A DNA stretch of 64,000 nucleotides from Symbiodinium natans (lineage: Eukaryota; Sar; Dinophyceae; Suessiales; Symbiodiniaceae), in the NCBI GenBank assembly GCA_905221605.1, contig CAJNDS010000280.1:188001-252000 (forward strand), in the 5' to 3' direction. Both the position numbers and the translations under genes were made by a program. The notes under the pieces were generated by a model. The model had not been told where the DNA came from. It saw nothing but the letters and a program-made list of their open reading frames with translations, and did no database searches. This document shows, one piece after another, positions 9,925 to 20,389 of this stretch. Position 1 is the stretch's first letter, and every line of letters begins with the position of its first letter.

Positions 9925-11350
9925 GAGCTGCTCCCACAGGCCCACCTCGTGACCTAATCTTGGACCCTTCTCTGGTCACATACGGGGCAGGTAAGGCGCT
10001 TTCCAAAGAAGACACACTCTCTGCCAGACCTTCCAATCGCTGTCCGAGACTGGCAGTTTGGGATTTCATGTTGATGGAGAGGTTCTGCATGCGGTCTCCC
10101 AGGGAAAGGGTGAAGTCACGCATCTTGGATGACAAGTTGTCCTGCGACCGCAGCACAGCTACATGAAAGTCGTGGGAGGCGACGATGCTCCGGCACAATT
10201 GCTGAAGCTGTTCAATCACCTCCATCCACATCCTGCCCTCTGCTTTGTCGATCAGGTCCGGCGACTTCATTGCAAACTCGGGCTTCTTCAATGTCTGCAT
10301 GTCCGTGCCTGCGTCCCGCAGCGTGGACCTTGGGAGCGGCCTGAGATGTAACCAGGAGCTCTCCCCGAAACTGTGGAATTGAAGGCTTTAGGGGGCCTTA
10401 GGCACAAGGTAAAGCACAAGCTTGTTTCCAAGACCTTGAGCTGTCAAATCTGCAATGCAAAACCTGGGTACTGCCAACGAGTCATTTCTGTTTGTGGCTG
10501 CGCCCAAATCGCCCCGAACTCCTGGCCGCCGTCATCAGCCCAGAGCTCGTTTGCTGGTACTTCGGCGGCCTCCATGAACTCGGTCACCGAGTCTGCGTCG
10601 TCTGCGTCGTCTGCGTCGTCTGCATCGTCTGCATCGTCTGCATCTGGCTCGGAGCTTTGAGGCTGGCTGGCATTTCCCGCTGGCGTCTGTTCCTTCTGGG
10701 AGTTCATCGACACTTGAAACATCATGGCAAGCAAGGAGCAAGGTCTACCCTTAGCTTCTAAGCCTCTAAGCCCCTAAGCCCCTAAGACAGCAAACCAACA
10801 CTCCCCCCAGCCATGTCCTTTGCCCCATCGCTCTCACTCGTCGGGTCAGGCAAACCAGACATGACAGCCTTGTTGAAAACCTCAGGGATCGCGATTGAGG
10901 CAGCGATGGGGGATTCCCAAAGTGCAATCTCCGGCTGGCATGTTTTGCCCTAAGTCAGTTGGACGAAAGACTATCGACGGTTCAAAGCCCCTCGCCTCTA
11001 AAAGGTTCAATATCGGAAGCTGAAGCTTCAGGTCCACATTGAGAACCGGCACCTTGTGGCCATCGACCTGTCTGGGTTGGTGGGCAATTTGGTCTCGAGG
11101 AGCCCCATTAGCTTGCATTCAGAAATCCTTAAACATGACAACTCAACAAGTGCCCGCACACAGTGACAGAGTGCTGCATTAGAACTGACCCCATGGATGT
11201 GCGTCTGGTATGAACCGTTGACCTTCTGCTGCACATACGCAAACATCACGAATGTCTCGAAAATGCCATGAATTTTCTTCACAGAACCCCAAGGCCCCAA
11301 GACGCCAAGGCGCCTCGTCCATCGCAAGCTGTGATTTCCCATTGCAGGTG
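9925..11350 (-). CDS. Exons of an unidentified minus-strand gene with acidic repeat and coiled coil
   Basis: Four stretches of plausible coding sequence lie on the minus strand. From 5' to 3' they are: 11350-11170 (GSVKKIHGIFETFVMFAYV); 11105-10882 (LLEARGFEPSIVFRPTDLG); 10725-10455, with an acidic run of DAD/DDA units encoded by a 9-nt repeat, then FMEAAEVPANELWADDG; and 10300-9925, a helical region (MWMEVIEQLQQLCRSIVAS, later LGQRLEGLAESVSSLESAL). Exon limits are not defined. Grouping them as one gene is inference from strand, spacing and composition. No family is recognised. Confidence 0.4.
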
Positions 11351-13719
11351 AGACGCATGCCGAGCATGATTGAACGCAGCTGTTAGGAAAACCATGGAAA
11401 ACCCAAGTGACGTGGATGTGGTGGATGTTGCGGGGGCGCTCTGCCCTTTTCAGGCGTGCTCAGAGAAGACTCTGGAGTCAACGGAGCCCTTGAGCCGGGA
11501 GTCAAATCCCGCAGATCGCATCTTCTCAACTCCAGGGCCTCAGAACTCGGTGCTCGGTGGAGCTCGGTCACATGATTGTCGCAATTTAGCAGCGTTGCAG
11601 TTCAAAGCAGAGGGGCGAGGTCCTAAGTTCGGGGCTGAGCTTGATTTGGTATCTCGATGTTTTTGCACCTCGTTAACGTCGCACCGACAGGGCTTAGGCC
11701 GCCGATGGTAGGTGAGACATCGCTGATCCGAATTCCGAACCCTTCAGCAGATCCTGCAACTTGGTTCTTGCTTAAAGGCCGAAAGTGACTGTGACTGCCA
11801 TGGATGTCTTTGAGGCTTCGCGCCTTCAGGCTGTTTGCGCATCTGTAGAGTTCCCAACGAGCTACAAGGTGAAACCAAATCTGCACCGAAGGCGCACAAC
11901 CTTGGTCCAATCATTGGTTCTGGGCAACTGCACGAACCCTCATGAAGCCTTCAGAAAACGAAAGGGAAAACGAGGCGCGCACTTAGCTGTGCGGATTCAG
12001 CGCTCGCTCACGGCCCAGCTGCTGCAAGACCTCGGCAGCTATTTGCCGTCAAAGAGTGCTGCATCGAGGTGTTGAAGTTTGGGGTTTAGGTTTGAGGCCT
12101 TGGGAATTGAAGAGCAGGAGGGGGTTGTGGCCGCAGATCTCACATCAAAAGACCTACATCCTGCACCCATAAGCCCTGTCTCAGCGGCAAACATACCTGC
12201 TGAGAGCTCCACTTTGGATTCACCGGGTACGACTCATTCTGAATGGGTGGAGACCACCTTCGCAAAGGTCTGAATTCGAGGCCACACAGAGCTGTTTGCT
12301 GGCGGCATTAGCAGACAACGCTGTCACCAGTAGCTGATGTTGAATACGAACGCCTCAGAATACTCTCGAATAAACCGCAATCAGCCACATCACGAAGACC
12401 CAGTGCAACTCGCAGACTTTGATCCCATAGGGCCAAGCCCCCGGCCGTGCAATACAGGCGGGGCCATCACATCGGACCTGAGAGGAGAACTTTGGGAGTC
12501 TCTCGCAGTACAGTACTCTTCGCGGTTCGCAGCAAAGATTGACAGTGAGTGCTGGGGCGTGGAGGTGGTTCTTGAGCCCAAGAATGACACCGAAACAAGC
12601 TGAGCCAAAATGTTCGTGAACCTGTCCGAAACCCCCTTGGTGCCCGACACAGTGGAACTCCCCATCCCCAAAGAGCATCTCGTTGCTGACCTCCCGGGCC
12701 CAGCACCAGGGCACCTGGGAAGTTCAACATGGGTCGGACGGCCCAGACCCAACAGAATCTCAAGCACGCGACCCACCATAGGTCACCCTTAAAAAAGGCC
12801 CCTACGCCTTAACACGTAGAAAACAAGAAAACAATACGTGTTCAACCCGAAACCCCTATCCCCTTAAATCGTTTATCTATCTAGAATAGGCGTAAGGTTT
12901 AGGAATAAGGTAGTCGCGAAGCACGCGGGGGTTCTGACGGCGCGCAACCATAGTGTAGCTATAAACTATAAGAAATTAATAATTAACCCTACATTATACT
13001 CAACAGGAATTTCATTAACTATTCTGTCCTTGTGCCTACACGAAAGCAGCATGAAGTAATCTTCTACAAAATCATTCGTCCACCGAACCATCCCCACACA
13101 TCTTCAACGCAGCCCTGCCTGGTCTAACAGGCTCATTGGTGGCCAGTGGATCAGAGACCAGCAGATACAGAAGGCGGCCAGACCTGACGAGCTTCACTGG
13201 CCCCTTTGATGGAGATTTCCGGCCTCAGGTCCCCAACGTGCTCCCACTTACGAAATTGGGATCCGACCGAACAGCAGGACTTTCGCGAGTCGAATCACCT
13301 GCGCTGTTTCTGTTCCTTGTAGAAGACTGGACCCAGAAATGCAGCTAGGGAATGATCAATGCAGTCTCGTGGGTCTTCAGTTCGTGGGGTCACAAGGAGT
13401 ACAAAACAACACCACCTGTCGGAGGAGTTGGAGGGTGCGCTGGGTTTTGGTCTCAGCGCTTCCTGACACTCTTTTCGGAGTCGCTATGGGTCGCTTGTCT
13501 AGGTACAGAGCTGCCTCAGGAGGCTGTCGGAAGTGCAGCAGGATTGCATGAAGAAACATCACGCATCCTCCCTGCATCTCCAGACCAAAGCGCCAGTCTG
13601 TCAGGAAAAGGACCCGTCTCAGGCTTGCGACATGTCCGGCGTCCGCATGTGTGTCCCAAACCCCTTACATCGAGCAATGTTCTCATCCCAGCGTGAAGTG
13701 GGTGCGGCATAGCCGTCAC
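11351..13719. other. No confident gene
   Basis: Open frames occur on both strands (for example plus 12337-12603 and minus 12355-12714 over the same DNA), with no recognisable domain and no decisive codon bias. 12.79-13.08 kb is AT-rich with CCTTAA-type short repeats. 13.72-14.12 kb belongs to the oxygenase gene that follows. Confidence 0.3.
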
Positions 13720-14640
13720 CTGATTCACTGTTGCCGATGGGCTTTGGCAACAGCACAGCCTTCAATATCACTCGGTGGCCAAACTTCAGCTCGCGCACCA
13801 TGTGGACAGCCCCACCCGCCTGACGGGCAATCGAGAAGCACGACTATGAAACACAGCGAACGCGAGCCTCCCAACCGATTGAGCACATCGCAGTTTGTTA
13901 TTCTCCCGGGTTGCTTTTGGGTCCCCCCCCCTTCTGGTACCGTATTCTTTTTTGATCCTTACACCATTAAGCTTGAGCCCCTTCTCGGCGGCACTTGACG
14001 TGGGAGCGTGAGGTCCCCACATCCCAGTAAGGGAGAATAAGACTCAGAACCGTCAGAGTAAACATTACTACCCAGCCCAACCGAGCTGCGCCTAGTTTAC
14101 CTTACACGCCTGAAGCCCGACCTGCAGCAGCAAAGCAGAGTTGGGGGCCGTCCATACTTCCTGGGCATTTTGATGCAACACATCCAGATGAGTTGCGGCC
14201 CAACGTGTCACTGAATCAGAGGTGTTCTCCAGAGTGTAGACCAGCTCCAGCTGGGGAGGCTCAGTAAGGACCGTGTCCTTGTGCCAAAGCATAGATGAGC
14301 CTTGTCGATACTCTCGGTACTCCATCGGGCAGGTCGAGGCAAAGGGATAGAACGGCAGCATGGCTCGCGTTTGAAGTCGGAGCCGGAGCCAGTGAGCCTG
14401 AAACAAGCGCCAGGCAGTGCCTTCCGAGCAAGCTATGGCCCTGCGCCCCTTGGCGACACCAGGCCCCTCATCAGCAAGACGATCGCGGAGGCTGTGATAC
14501 TCCTGGACCACCTCCTGGAAACAAGCTTCCGGCAGAAGGTCCGGAATGTAGGCGAAGCCACACCGGTTCCAAGGCACGGAGGGCCCGGAGGACGTGCAAC
14601 TCGCCGAGCCCTGGGCCTGGCGTTGCAGCACCTTCCTGCG
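13720..14640 (-). CDS. 2OG-Fe(II) oxygenase (prolyl-4-hydroxylase-like), two exons
   Basis: Expected to use Fe(II) and 2-oxoglutarate to hydroxylate a protein or small substrate; the substrate is unknown. The 5' exon (about 14640 to 14122) encodes CGFAYIPDLLPEACFQEVV, then PMEYREYRQGSSMLWHKDTV with the metal-binding H-x-D, then LELVYTLENTSDSVTRW and TAPNSALLLQ. The donor is CAG|GTCGGG at 14122. The acceptor CAG lies before 13819. The second exon (13819-13720) gives AGGAVHMVRELKFGHRVILK, with the distal iron-binding H and the basic residue expected to bind 2-oxoglutarate. It ends at a donor CAG|GTGACG. Joining the two restores the typical order HxD...H...R/K. The family call is by motif order; the full N- and C-termini are not mapped. 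Confidence 0.72.
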
Positions 14641-14907
14641 GTGCCTGCGCTTTGTCGCCACTCCCGCGGCTGCCAGGCTCCAGAGGCTCCAGGGGCTCCA
14701 GGGGCTCCAGGGGCTCCCATGCAAAGTGCCGGTGACGTTGGGACTGTTGGGACCGTTGGGACCATTGGGAAGGTGCGGAATGCTAAGGGATGTGTCTCCA
14801 GCATTTCTGATCCAGGCAGTCGAATCCGTCGAACACCGACCAGCCAAGGATGAGGAGCTCCGTGCCAGGGCTGAGGGGCAAGAGCCTGGCGAGGCCGCAA
14901 GGCTCAC

Positions 14908-15780
14908 CTCCATGTTGGGTGACAACGCATTGAGGCACGAGCTCCTGAATATTTTGTACTTCCGTACATGTGTGCATCAGCAACCGGCGATGTTGCCCTA
15001 CTGTACGATGGAAGCTGCTGAGATCGGGCAACATGTCACTTGAGGAATCCTTGTCTTCTGCATGCTTCGGGTGACACACACGCCACAGCATTCCAAGTGC
15101 CGAAAACGCTTGCAGTCCCTTGATGTTCTTGCGGAAAAAAACATGTTGTGCACCACACAAGCTCCCACGTGCCATCTCCGTGCCTGCACCTCAAGATCGT
15201 AAGTCTTTACGGTCAAGTTCCGGCCGAAGACGATGACCAACAGAAGACCAGCCACGCCACCTGCCAAAGGGCTTCTCACCGGAGTCTTTGAAATTGGGGG
15301 GTCAGGTCTAAGTGTTGGGGATTCCGTATCTGCGTTACGCATTTGCTTTCGAAAGGGTTTGTACGTCGGGTACCAGGTGCGGGTACGGATCAGGAGAGCT
15401 TTCGAGCTCCTCGGTGAGAAGGCCAAAGTCCAGCTGTGCGGCGCAAAGGGAACACTTCGTGTTAGACGAGGTCCACGCGTTCACGTGCCCTAAAGAATAT
15501 CGAGAGCCCACATTTGAAGCATACAGGAATCCAGCGGGGCACCTCCCAAGTGCGCAGAATAGCTGATCTCATCTTGAGTGTTGAAAAGGAAGAGCATAAC
15601 CTTCCCGGCGTCTGGAAGTCCCGATACAACAGGCGCAGGGGGGGAAGGGGGCACTGAGGGTGGGGCAGGCACACAACAGCAGGTCGCGCCCCTCTGCACA
15701 GTAGCTTCCCAACCCCAAGCCTCGACCAGGACGAGCAAGAAGATGAACGCCAGCCTGGCTTCGGGCAAGAAATAAAGAAC
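14908..15780 (-). CDS. Probable upstream exons of the oxygenase gene
   Basis: Minus-strand coding-like stretches lie just upstream of the oxygenase core. 15740-15560 has a hydrophobic run (LAFIFLLVLVEAWGW) followed by a proline-rich part and VMLFLFNTQDEISYSAHLG, with a good donor GGGAG|GTGCCC near 15545. About 15470-15350 reads LCAAQLDFGLLTEELESSPD, PYPHLVPDVQTLSKAN. About 15130-14908 reads SSSDMLPDLSSFHRTVGQH, QNIQELVPQCVVTQHGG, with a consensus donor GGAG|GTGAGCC at about 14906. If they join the oxygenase, the hydrophobic run would be a signal peptide or anchor, placing the enzyme in the secretory pathway. The linkage is inferred and no start codon is identified. Confidence 0.4.
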
Positions 15781-15789
15781 AGAGACCCC

Positions 15790-16860
15790 TTCCCCCAAAT
15801 CGACTACCACAAGGCCCTAAACCCTTAACCCTGAACCTCCCAAACCCTCCTATAACCCTCTTGACTTAAGCCCGGCCCTAAACAGACCTAAGCCGGACTT
15901 ACATGTCCCGAAACCTGGAGAAACCACAATCCGTTGCGTCGGGGCAGCCGGTACGGGGCCGACTTCCGCTCCCAGTTCAGCAGGACGTCCCCGAGCTGCA
16001 TCCCTAGCAGCGCATAGGCGCCCCCACTCATCCCCACCACCTCAGAGTCAAAGGCACTGTAGCATGAGTGTGGGCTTTACCATGGGGTTTACCATGATCG
16101 TTTCCCATCAGTTTTGGGGTTGGGTGTTTTTGGGGTGAGGGGCGATTTTGGTGCCAGCTCTCAGCGCGCCGCCCTTGTGTGGCTGTCGAAGACACAGACG
16201 GCGCCAGCGCCGCCTGGGTGCGATGTTGCACGCTTTGCTGCTATTATTGCGGTCTCTCACTGCCACCACCACATCCTGACCGCCCGCGCCTAGCACTCCG
16301 ACCTCGAACATCCACATCATCCTGAGGCTGCCGTGAAAGCCCTGACCAAGACAGAGCTTCGGGGGGACGAGGAGACTCGTTTGCCGGCCAAATAAAGCAT
16401 GGTGTGGCGTCGTCGTGGCTTCAGGGCTCAGGGTCTTTTAGGGCCCTTTGGGCCCCTTAGGGCCTTGGAAAGGCCTATAGGGTCCTGGTTTTCGGACTGC
16501 TGGCTTCGAATTTGCAGCTTTGCTCTCGGAAGCGCTGAGACCTCCAGGTTGATCCCACACAGGACCAGCAAGAGGACCTCGGGCCCCGGCGTGCTACGTC
16601 TGCGAGAGAGAAAAAAAGCATGGTTTTTGGAGAATTCTCTGAGGGCACTTTGCAGGCTAAACAATTGGCTCATAACTTCGACCGACTGTGTTGTTGAGGG
16701 AGAGACGGACTTGCTAGAAGTCTTTGTAGCTGGCGAGTTAGCTAACCGAAAGGGTTTCTTGCAAGCACCGCGCGAATGAATCACTTACAAAATTCGACCG
16801 TCACACCATGCCATACCCACACAGCCTTTTTCGATTGGGCGGCAGGCTCGACGCCTGCCT
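15790..16860. other. Degenerate telomere-like repeats and intergenic or intronic DNA
   Basis: 15.8-15.9 kb is rich in CCCTAAA/CCCTGAA variants. A possible 58-nt minus-strand exon lies at 16599-16542 behind a strong polypyrimidine tract and CGCAG acceptor (PGPEVLLLVLCGINLE), with donor GAG|GTCTCA. It is unassigned. Otherwise nothing recognised. Confidence 0.3.
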
Positions 16861-16861
16861 C

Positions 16862-18145
16862 TTAGATTCGTGAAACCTCGAGTGGGGCCTTCAAAGCCGG
16901 ATGGAAAAGCTCGGCAAGCAAAGACTCCTGCAAGTGCGCTGTTGGGTCCTTCGCAGAACCCTGTCGCCGATCAAACCGCTGTGACACGCGCAGGGCATAG
17001 GCAAAGAAGTCGCCATCAGCGACATCATCCCCTTCTGCAACATCGTCACTTGCCGCCTGGCTCTTGGCCACCTCCAGCACATCTTGCGCATGAGCAGGAA
17101 TGGCAGGGAGGCCAGCAGAAGATTTCATGGAGTGAAAGAGGCTTCTGGTCATGCCCTCCGCGCTGCCGCAGGAAGCCAGCGATGGGTCCGTGGTCGGAGG
17201 GATGGAATTAGAGGAGGACCATGACTGCAGCGCAGCTGGAGCAGTGTCCCAGAGCTCCCTCGCACGGCCGATGCGCCGGGGGCTGGCAGTCTCCCGGGCC
17301 TCCCGCCGAGGGCTGCGTGAGCTCCGCGAGTTCCGTGGACTGCGGTGATTTTTGACGGTCGCAAAGAGCTGGCTCAGCTCAAGATCTTCAGAATCCACCT
17401 CGCCTTCCTCCAGCACCCTCTCTGCCTTCTCAGTCTTCTTCTGCTTCCGATGTCGGCGCCGACCGTCGCTGGACCGCGCGGAGAGGCCCTGAACCTCTCG
17501 AAGGGCATCCTCCGCACCGGAGCCTTTGCAGTCGTGATACTCACGGTATGCCCGGTATGCTCGTGCCTGAGACCGTCCCGACCACAGAGACAGGCCAAGG
17601 CCTAAGTCGTCGGGAGCGAGCGGGCGCAGGCTTTCGATGTCCTGGTCCGGGCTTTCCGGACGGCCACCCCGGCTGTCGAAGGCCGCAATGGGCCCACCGA
17701 GGGCGGACAGCCTGGACGAGACGTTCTTCGTCCCATCCTTCCACGACTCGGCTACGAGCTTCCGTGGCAAATGGAGTGTCTGTGCGAGAGCCAGCACAGT
17801 CAGCAGTTCCAACACAAACAGCATCCATCCCGCTGCCAGCGCTTGCTGCTCAAGTGTGCCGTAGGTGCAGAAGGCCTGACGCAGCTTATCTGGAGTGTCG
17901 ATCTCCACACCGTACTTCTCATCAAATGTGTGGCCAATAAAGCACAAGGACTTGAACACGTCCCAGTTGGCCGGAAGAAGGACGATCACGCAGACAACAA
18001 TATTCAGGATTCCAGCAGGCATTGCGGCCCAGAGCAGCAGCTGAAATACGCGAAGCGGACAGTCTCTCCTGCGAACCACCCGCAGCGCCATCCCGGGCAG
18101 AGACAGCGGCATGGCGATCCAGGGAAGGAGCCCTGTAGCACCTGC
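16862..18145 (-). CDS. 3' exon of a multi-pass membrane protein
   Basis: One long minus-strand frame begins at a splice acceptor TTGGCAG| (about 18146) and ends at a stop at 16862. It encodes about 427 residues. There are two strong membrane segments: LRVFQLLLWAAMPAGILNIV plus VVCVIVLL (residues about 33-58) and AAGWMLFVLELLTVLALAQT (about 103-122). A long polar tail follows, rich in S, R, E and K, with an acidic stretch and SPRR/SRSPRR motifs. The GATGLLPWIAMPLSLPGM start may be a re-entrant or additional hydrophobic segment. No family is recognised; the layout suggests a membrane protein with a large regulatory cytosolic tail. Its base composition and open length support a real exon. Confidence 0.6.
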   Translation of the reverse strand, partial: AGATGLLPWIAMPLSLPGMALRVVRRRDCPLRVFQLLLWAAMPAGILNIVVCVIVLLPANWDVFKSLCFIGHTFDEKYGVEIDTPDKLRQAFCTYGTLEQQALAAGWMLFVLELLTVLALAQTLHLPRKLVAESWKDGTKNVSSRLSALGGPIAAFDSRGGRPESPDQDIESLRPLAPDDLGLGLSLWSGRSQARAYRAYREYHDCKGSGAEDALREVQGLSARSSDGRRRHRKQKKTEKAERVLEEGEVDSEDLELSQLFATVKNHRSPRNSRSSRSPRREARETASPRRIGRARELWDTAPAALQSWSSSNSIPPTTDPSLASCGSAEGMTRSLFHSMKSSAGLPAIPAHAQDVLEVAKSQAASDDVAEGDDVADGDFFAYALRVSQRFDRRQGSAKDPTAHLQESLLAELFHPALKAPLEVSRI

Positions 18146-18224
18146 CAATGAATCAAGAGTGCTCTGGCATGCCGTACATCATACGCTGCAGTGCCCTGTC
18201 ATTTGAGGCCAGACAACGCCTCAC

Positions 18225-18676
18225 TTGCTAGTTATTCGGAAACTCGTAGGTTTGCTCATGTTCTTAAGCTCTTCAGGGAGTTTGTGCGACGGCGAGGCAC
18301 GACTGAGGCTGTGCCGGGACTCAACGAGGTCTGGTGGCCCATGGCAAGCTGAACAAAGTGCATCGGACGTCAGCACACCTCTCTTCTTTCCATTCCGCCC
18401 CAGCGGATCCGTTCTCACATCACAGGCGCAAAAGCGCAGCAGGCCAGATGCCCCTTCTTCCAGCGTCACATTGGGCAGCACGCCATTGGCAAAGGCCGGC
18501 ACCTCCGAGACCACCCTGGAGATGACCAACATCCAGATCCCACAGGCCAGCTTTCCCCAGCCTGCAGTGCAGGTAAAGAGCAGCGTGCGGCTGCCGGCAG
18601 TACGGTTCGCGCCCGTGCCGGAAAGCCAGGGCTCTGGGCGGGGCGACGTGGCCGCCGGTTCATCCATAGCTCCCAA
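18225..18676 (-). CDS. Upstream exon of the same membrane-protein gene
   Basis: Minus-strand open frame with a hydrophobic segment (GKLACGIWMLVISRVVSEV), followed by FANGVLPNVTLEEGASGLLR, FCACDVRTDP, a CSAC pair, and HKLPEELKNM before the frame runs out near 18255. A non-GT donor is likely because no good GT donor follows PEELKNM. Together with 18145-16862 this would give at least three membrane segments. Joining the two exons is inference from strand, proximity and the acceptor at 18146. Confidence 0.45.
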
Positions 18677-18679
18677 CAG

Positions 18680-19650
18680 TGCATGTTTGCGGATGCCCGG
18701 ATGCGTTTAGACTGAAGATGGGTCAGGGGTGCTCCGTGGGCTACATGACAGCTTAGCTAGAAAAATTTTCCACAAAGCCGAGACATGTACCAACATAAGG
18801 TCAGTGCTATCTTCGTCCTTTCTTTGGACATCTTGGGACCAAGATTTGGCTGAAGATACCTGAAACATTCTGACCTCCCACGTAGGCTAAGAGCAAGATC
18901 TGAGGCGAGGGCATTGCCGATCATGTGGGAGAAGGAGGCGTGCGAGTACTGGTACGTTATCCTAGGTAGCTTCACGATGGCCAAAAGACTCAACATGCGG
19001 TACGCAGAAGCATGACGCCTATGCTGCTGCCTAGATGCGGGCGCCACAACTGCCAGCGGTAATCCTTCTTGCAGACAGGGAACCAGATTAACAAGGCCAT
19101 GCAACTAGGTTGTCGCGTCCGTGCGGCAATAATGGGTGTTCAGACCGACGATGACATTGGGGGTGGGAGCGCTACAAGCACCTGTCACACCACCACCCAC
19201 CCACCCGCCCTACCCACCCTACCCAGCCACCCACCCACCCCCTCTCTTCTTGAAAGTGCTACTCACTGCTATCACTTGTTGTCCGCGGCGTTGCTCCTCC
19301 AGTTCCGCAGCTCCACTTCTTTTTGCGGTTTTCTGCAGTTGTGGTGCTCCGGTTCTCCCCCGCTCTGCCTACCCAGAGACCAGAAAGCCGCAACAACAAC
19401 CAGCCCATCTGATTCTGCGTCTCCATCCCACCTCGGCTGACGTGGACCGGCTATGCAAGCCCGATGTCCCCCCGACATTATCCGAAGTTTCTACCTCGGG
19501 AAGGACTCGCCCGCACGTGACATGACACCCTGCCAAGGTCTGCGAAAATGGACTGAAGCGCCTGCACCACTTTTTGCTTGGACCGGAGTTTTCGATGTGT
19601 GGCTCGGCACAAGGGCAAATTTGCGCTTTCATTTTCGGGCCCGGAAACTT
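18680..19650. other. No confident gene
   Basis: Mixed-composition DNA with a CACC/CCAC-rich stretch near 19180-19245. Open frames on both strands lack recognisable domains. Confidence 0.25.
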
Positions 19651-19689
19651 TTACATCAAGTTAAGAGCGAAGGATGCAACCACCGGGCA

Positions 19690-20385
19690 GCGCTGCTCGC
19701 CTTCCCTCTCCCCGGGCTGGCTGCGTGACACGGATAGATCTGCATATGCATCATGCGCGTCTTACCAAGCCCCCTGAATCCCCCAACCAAGTTCTTTGCT
19801 GCCACAGAAAATGCCGCAAGCACGCTCCTGAACTCCGAAACTCTCCCGGTAGGTGATCTGCTTAGCGCAAGGGACCCCCAGTGTCGGTCCTGACAGGGGG
19901 CCTCGGTCTGCAGCGTGAGAGCTGCATTGGTCAAAGCCAAGTCGGTCCGCCCGGGGAAGAAAGTCTCCAAGCCTGCAAGGCCTTTCCCGGAAGTGGATGA
20001 AAGCCTTAGGGTCTGCAGATCTGCAGATCTCTTTTCCAATCAACTTCAAAGGAGAAGTTAGAGGTCGGGTCTGCTTGCAGCTGCGCCACACCACATAGCT
20101 GAGAAAGATCACCAGGGACCTTGCAGAATACTCATGGTTCATGAAGCCCCAGATACCTTCACCGTCCTCACCCAAGTTCCAGGGACGAAAAGGCACTTTT
20201 TCTTTCCAGAGCGGCTGGATCAAAGTGAAGATCGGGAAGCTTTGCATCACGAAGAACTCCGTGTCCTGGCATCTTCTCTCTCAAGCTGGGTCGTTGAAGC
20301 TGGGTCATCGCGGCACCTCTTCACGCACGTGTGCTTCGATCATCTCGGCCAGGCCCTCGTGATCCTGTGCGCTTGCAGTGCCTAG
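19690..20385 (-). CDS. Exons of an unidentified minus-strand gene
   Basis: Three coding-like stretches. 20373-20307 (AQDHEGLAEMIEAHVREE) lies behind acceptor CTTGCAG with donor GAAGAG|GTGCCG. About 20295-20065 encodes CQDTEFFVMQSFPIFTLIQP, PLWKEKVPFRPWNLGEDGEG, WGFMNHEYSARSLVIFLSYV, with a hydrophobic end. About 19985-19870 encodes LETFFPGRTDLALTNAALTL. No family is recognised. The consistent strand, the splice-like borders and the aromatic-rich composition favour a real gene, but exon joins are unproven. Confidence 0.4.
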
Positions 20386-20389
20386 GGCC

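Noticed and set aside
12337-12792. Plus-strand ORFs LNTNASEYSRINRNQ... and MFVNLSETPLVPDTV...
   Set aside because: The minus strand is equally open over the same DNA, no domain or splice sites support either, so no gene is called.
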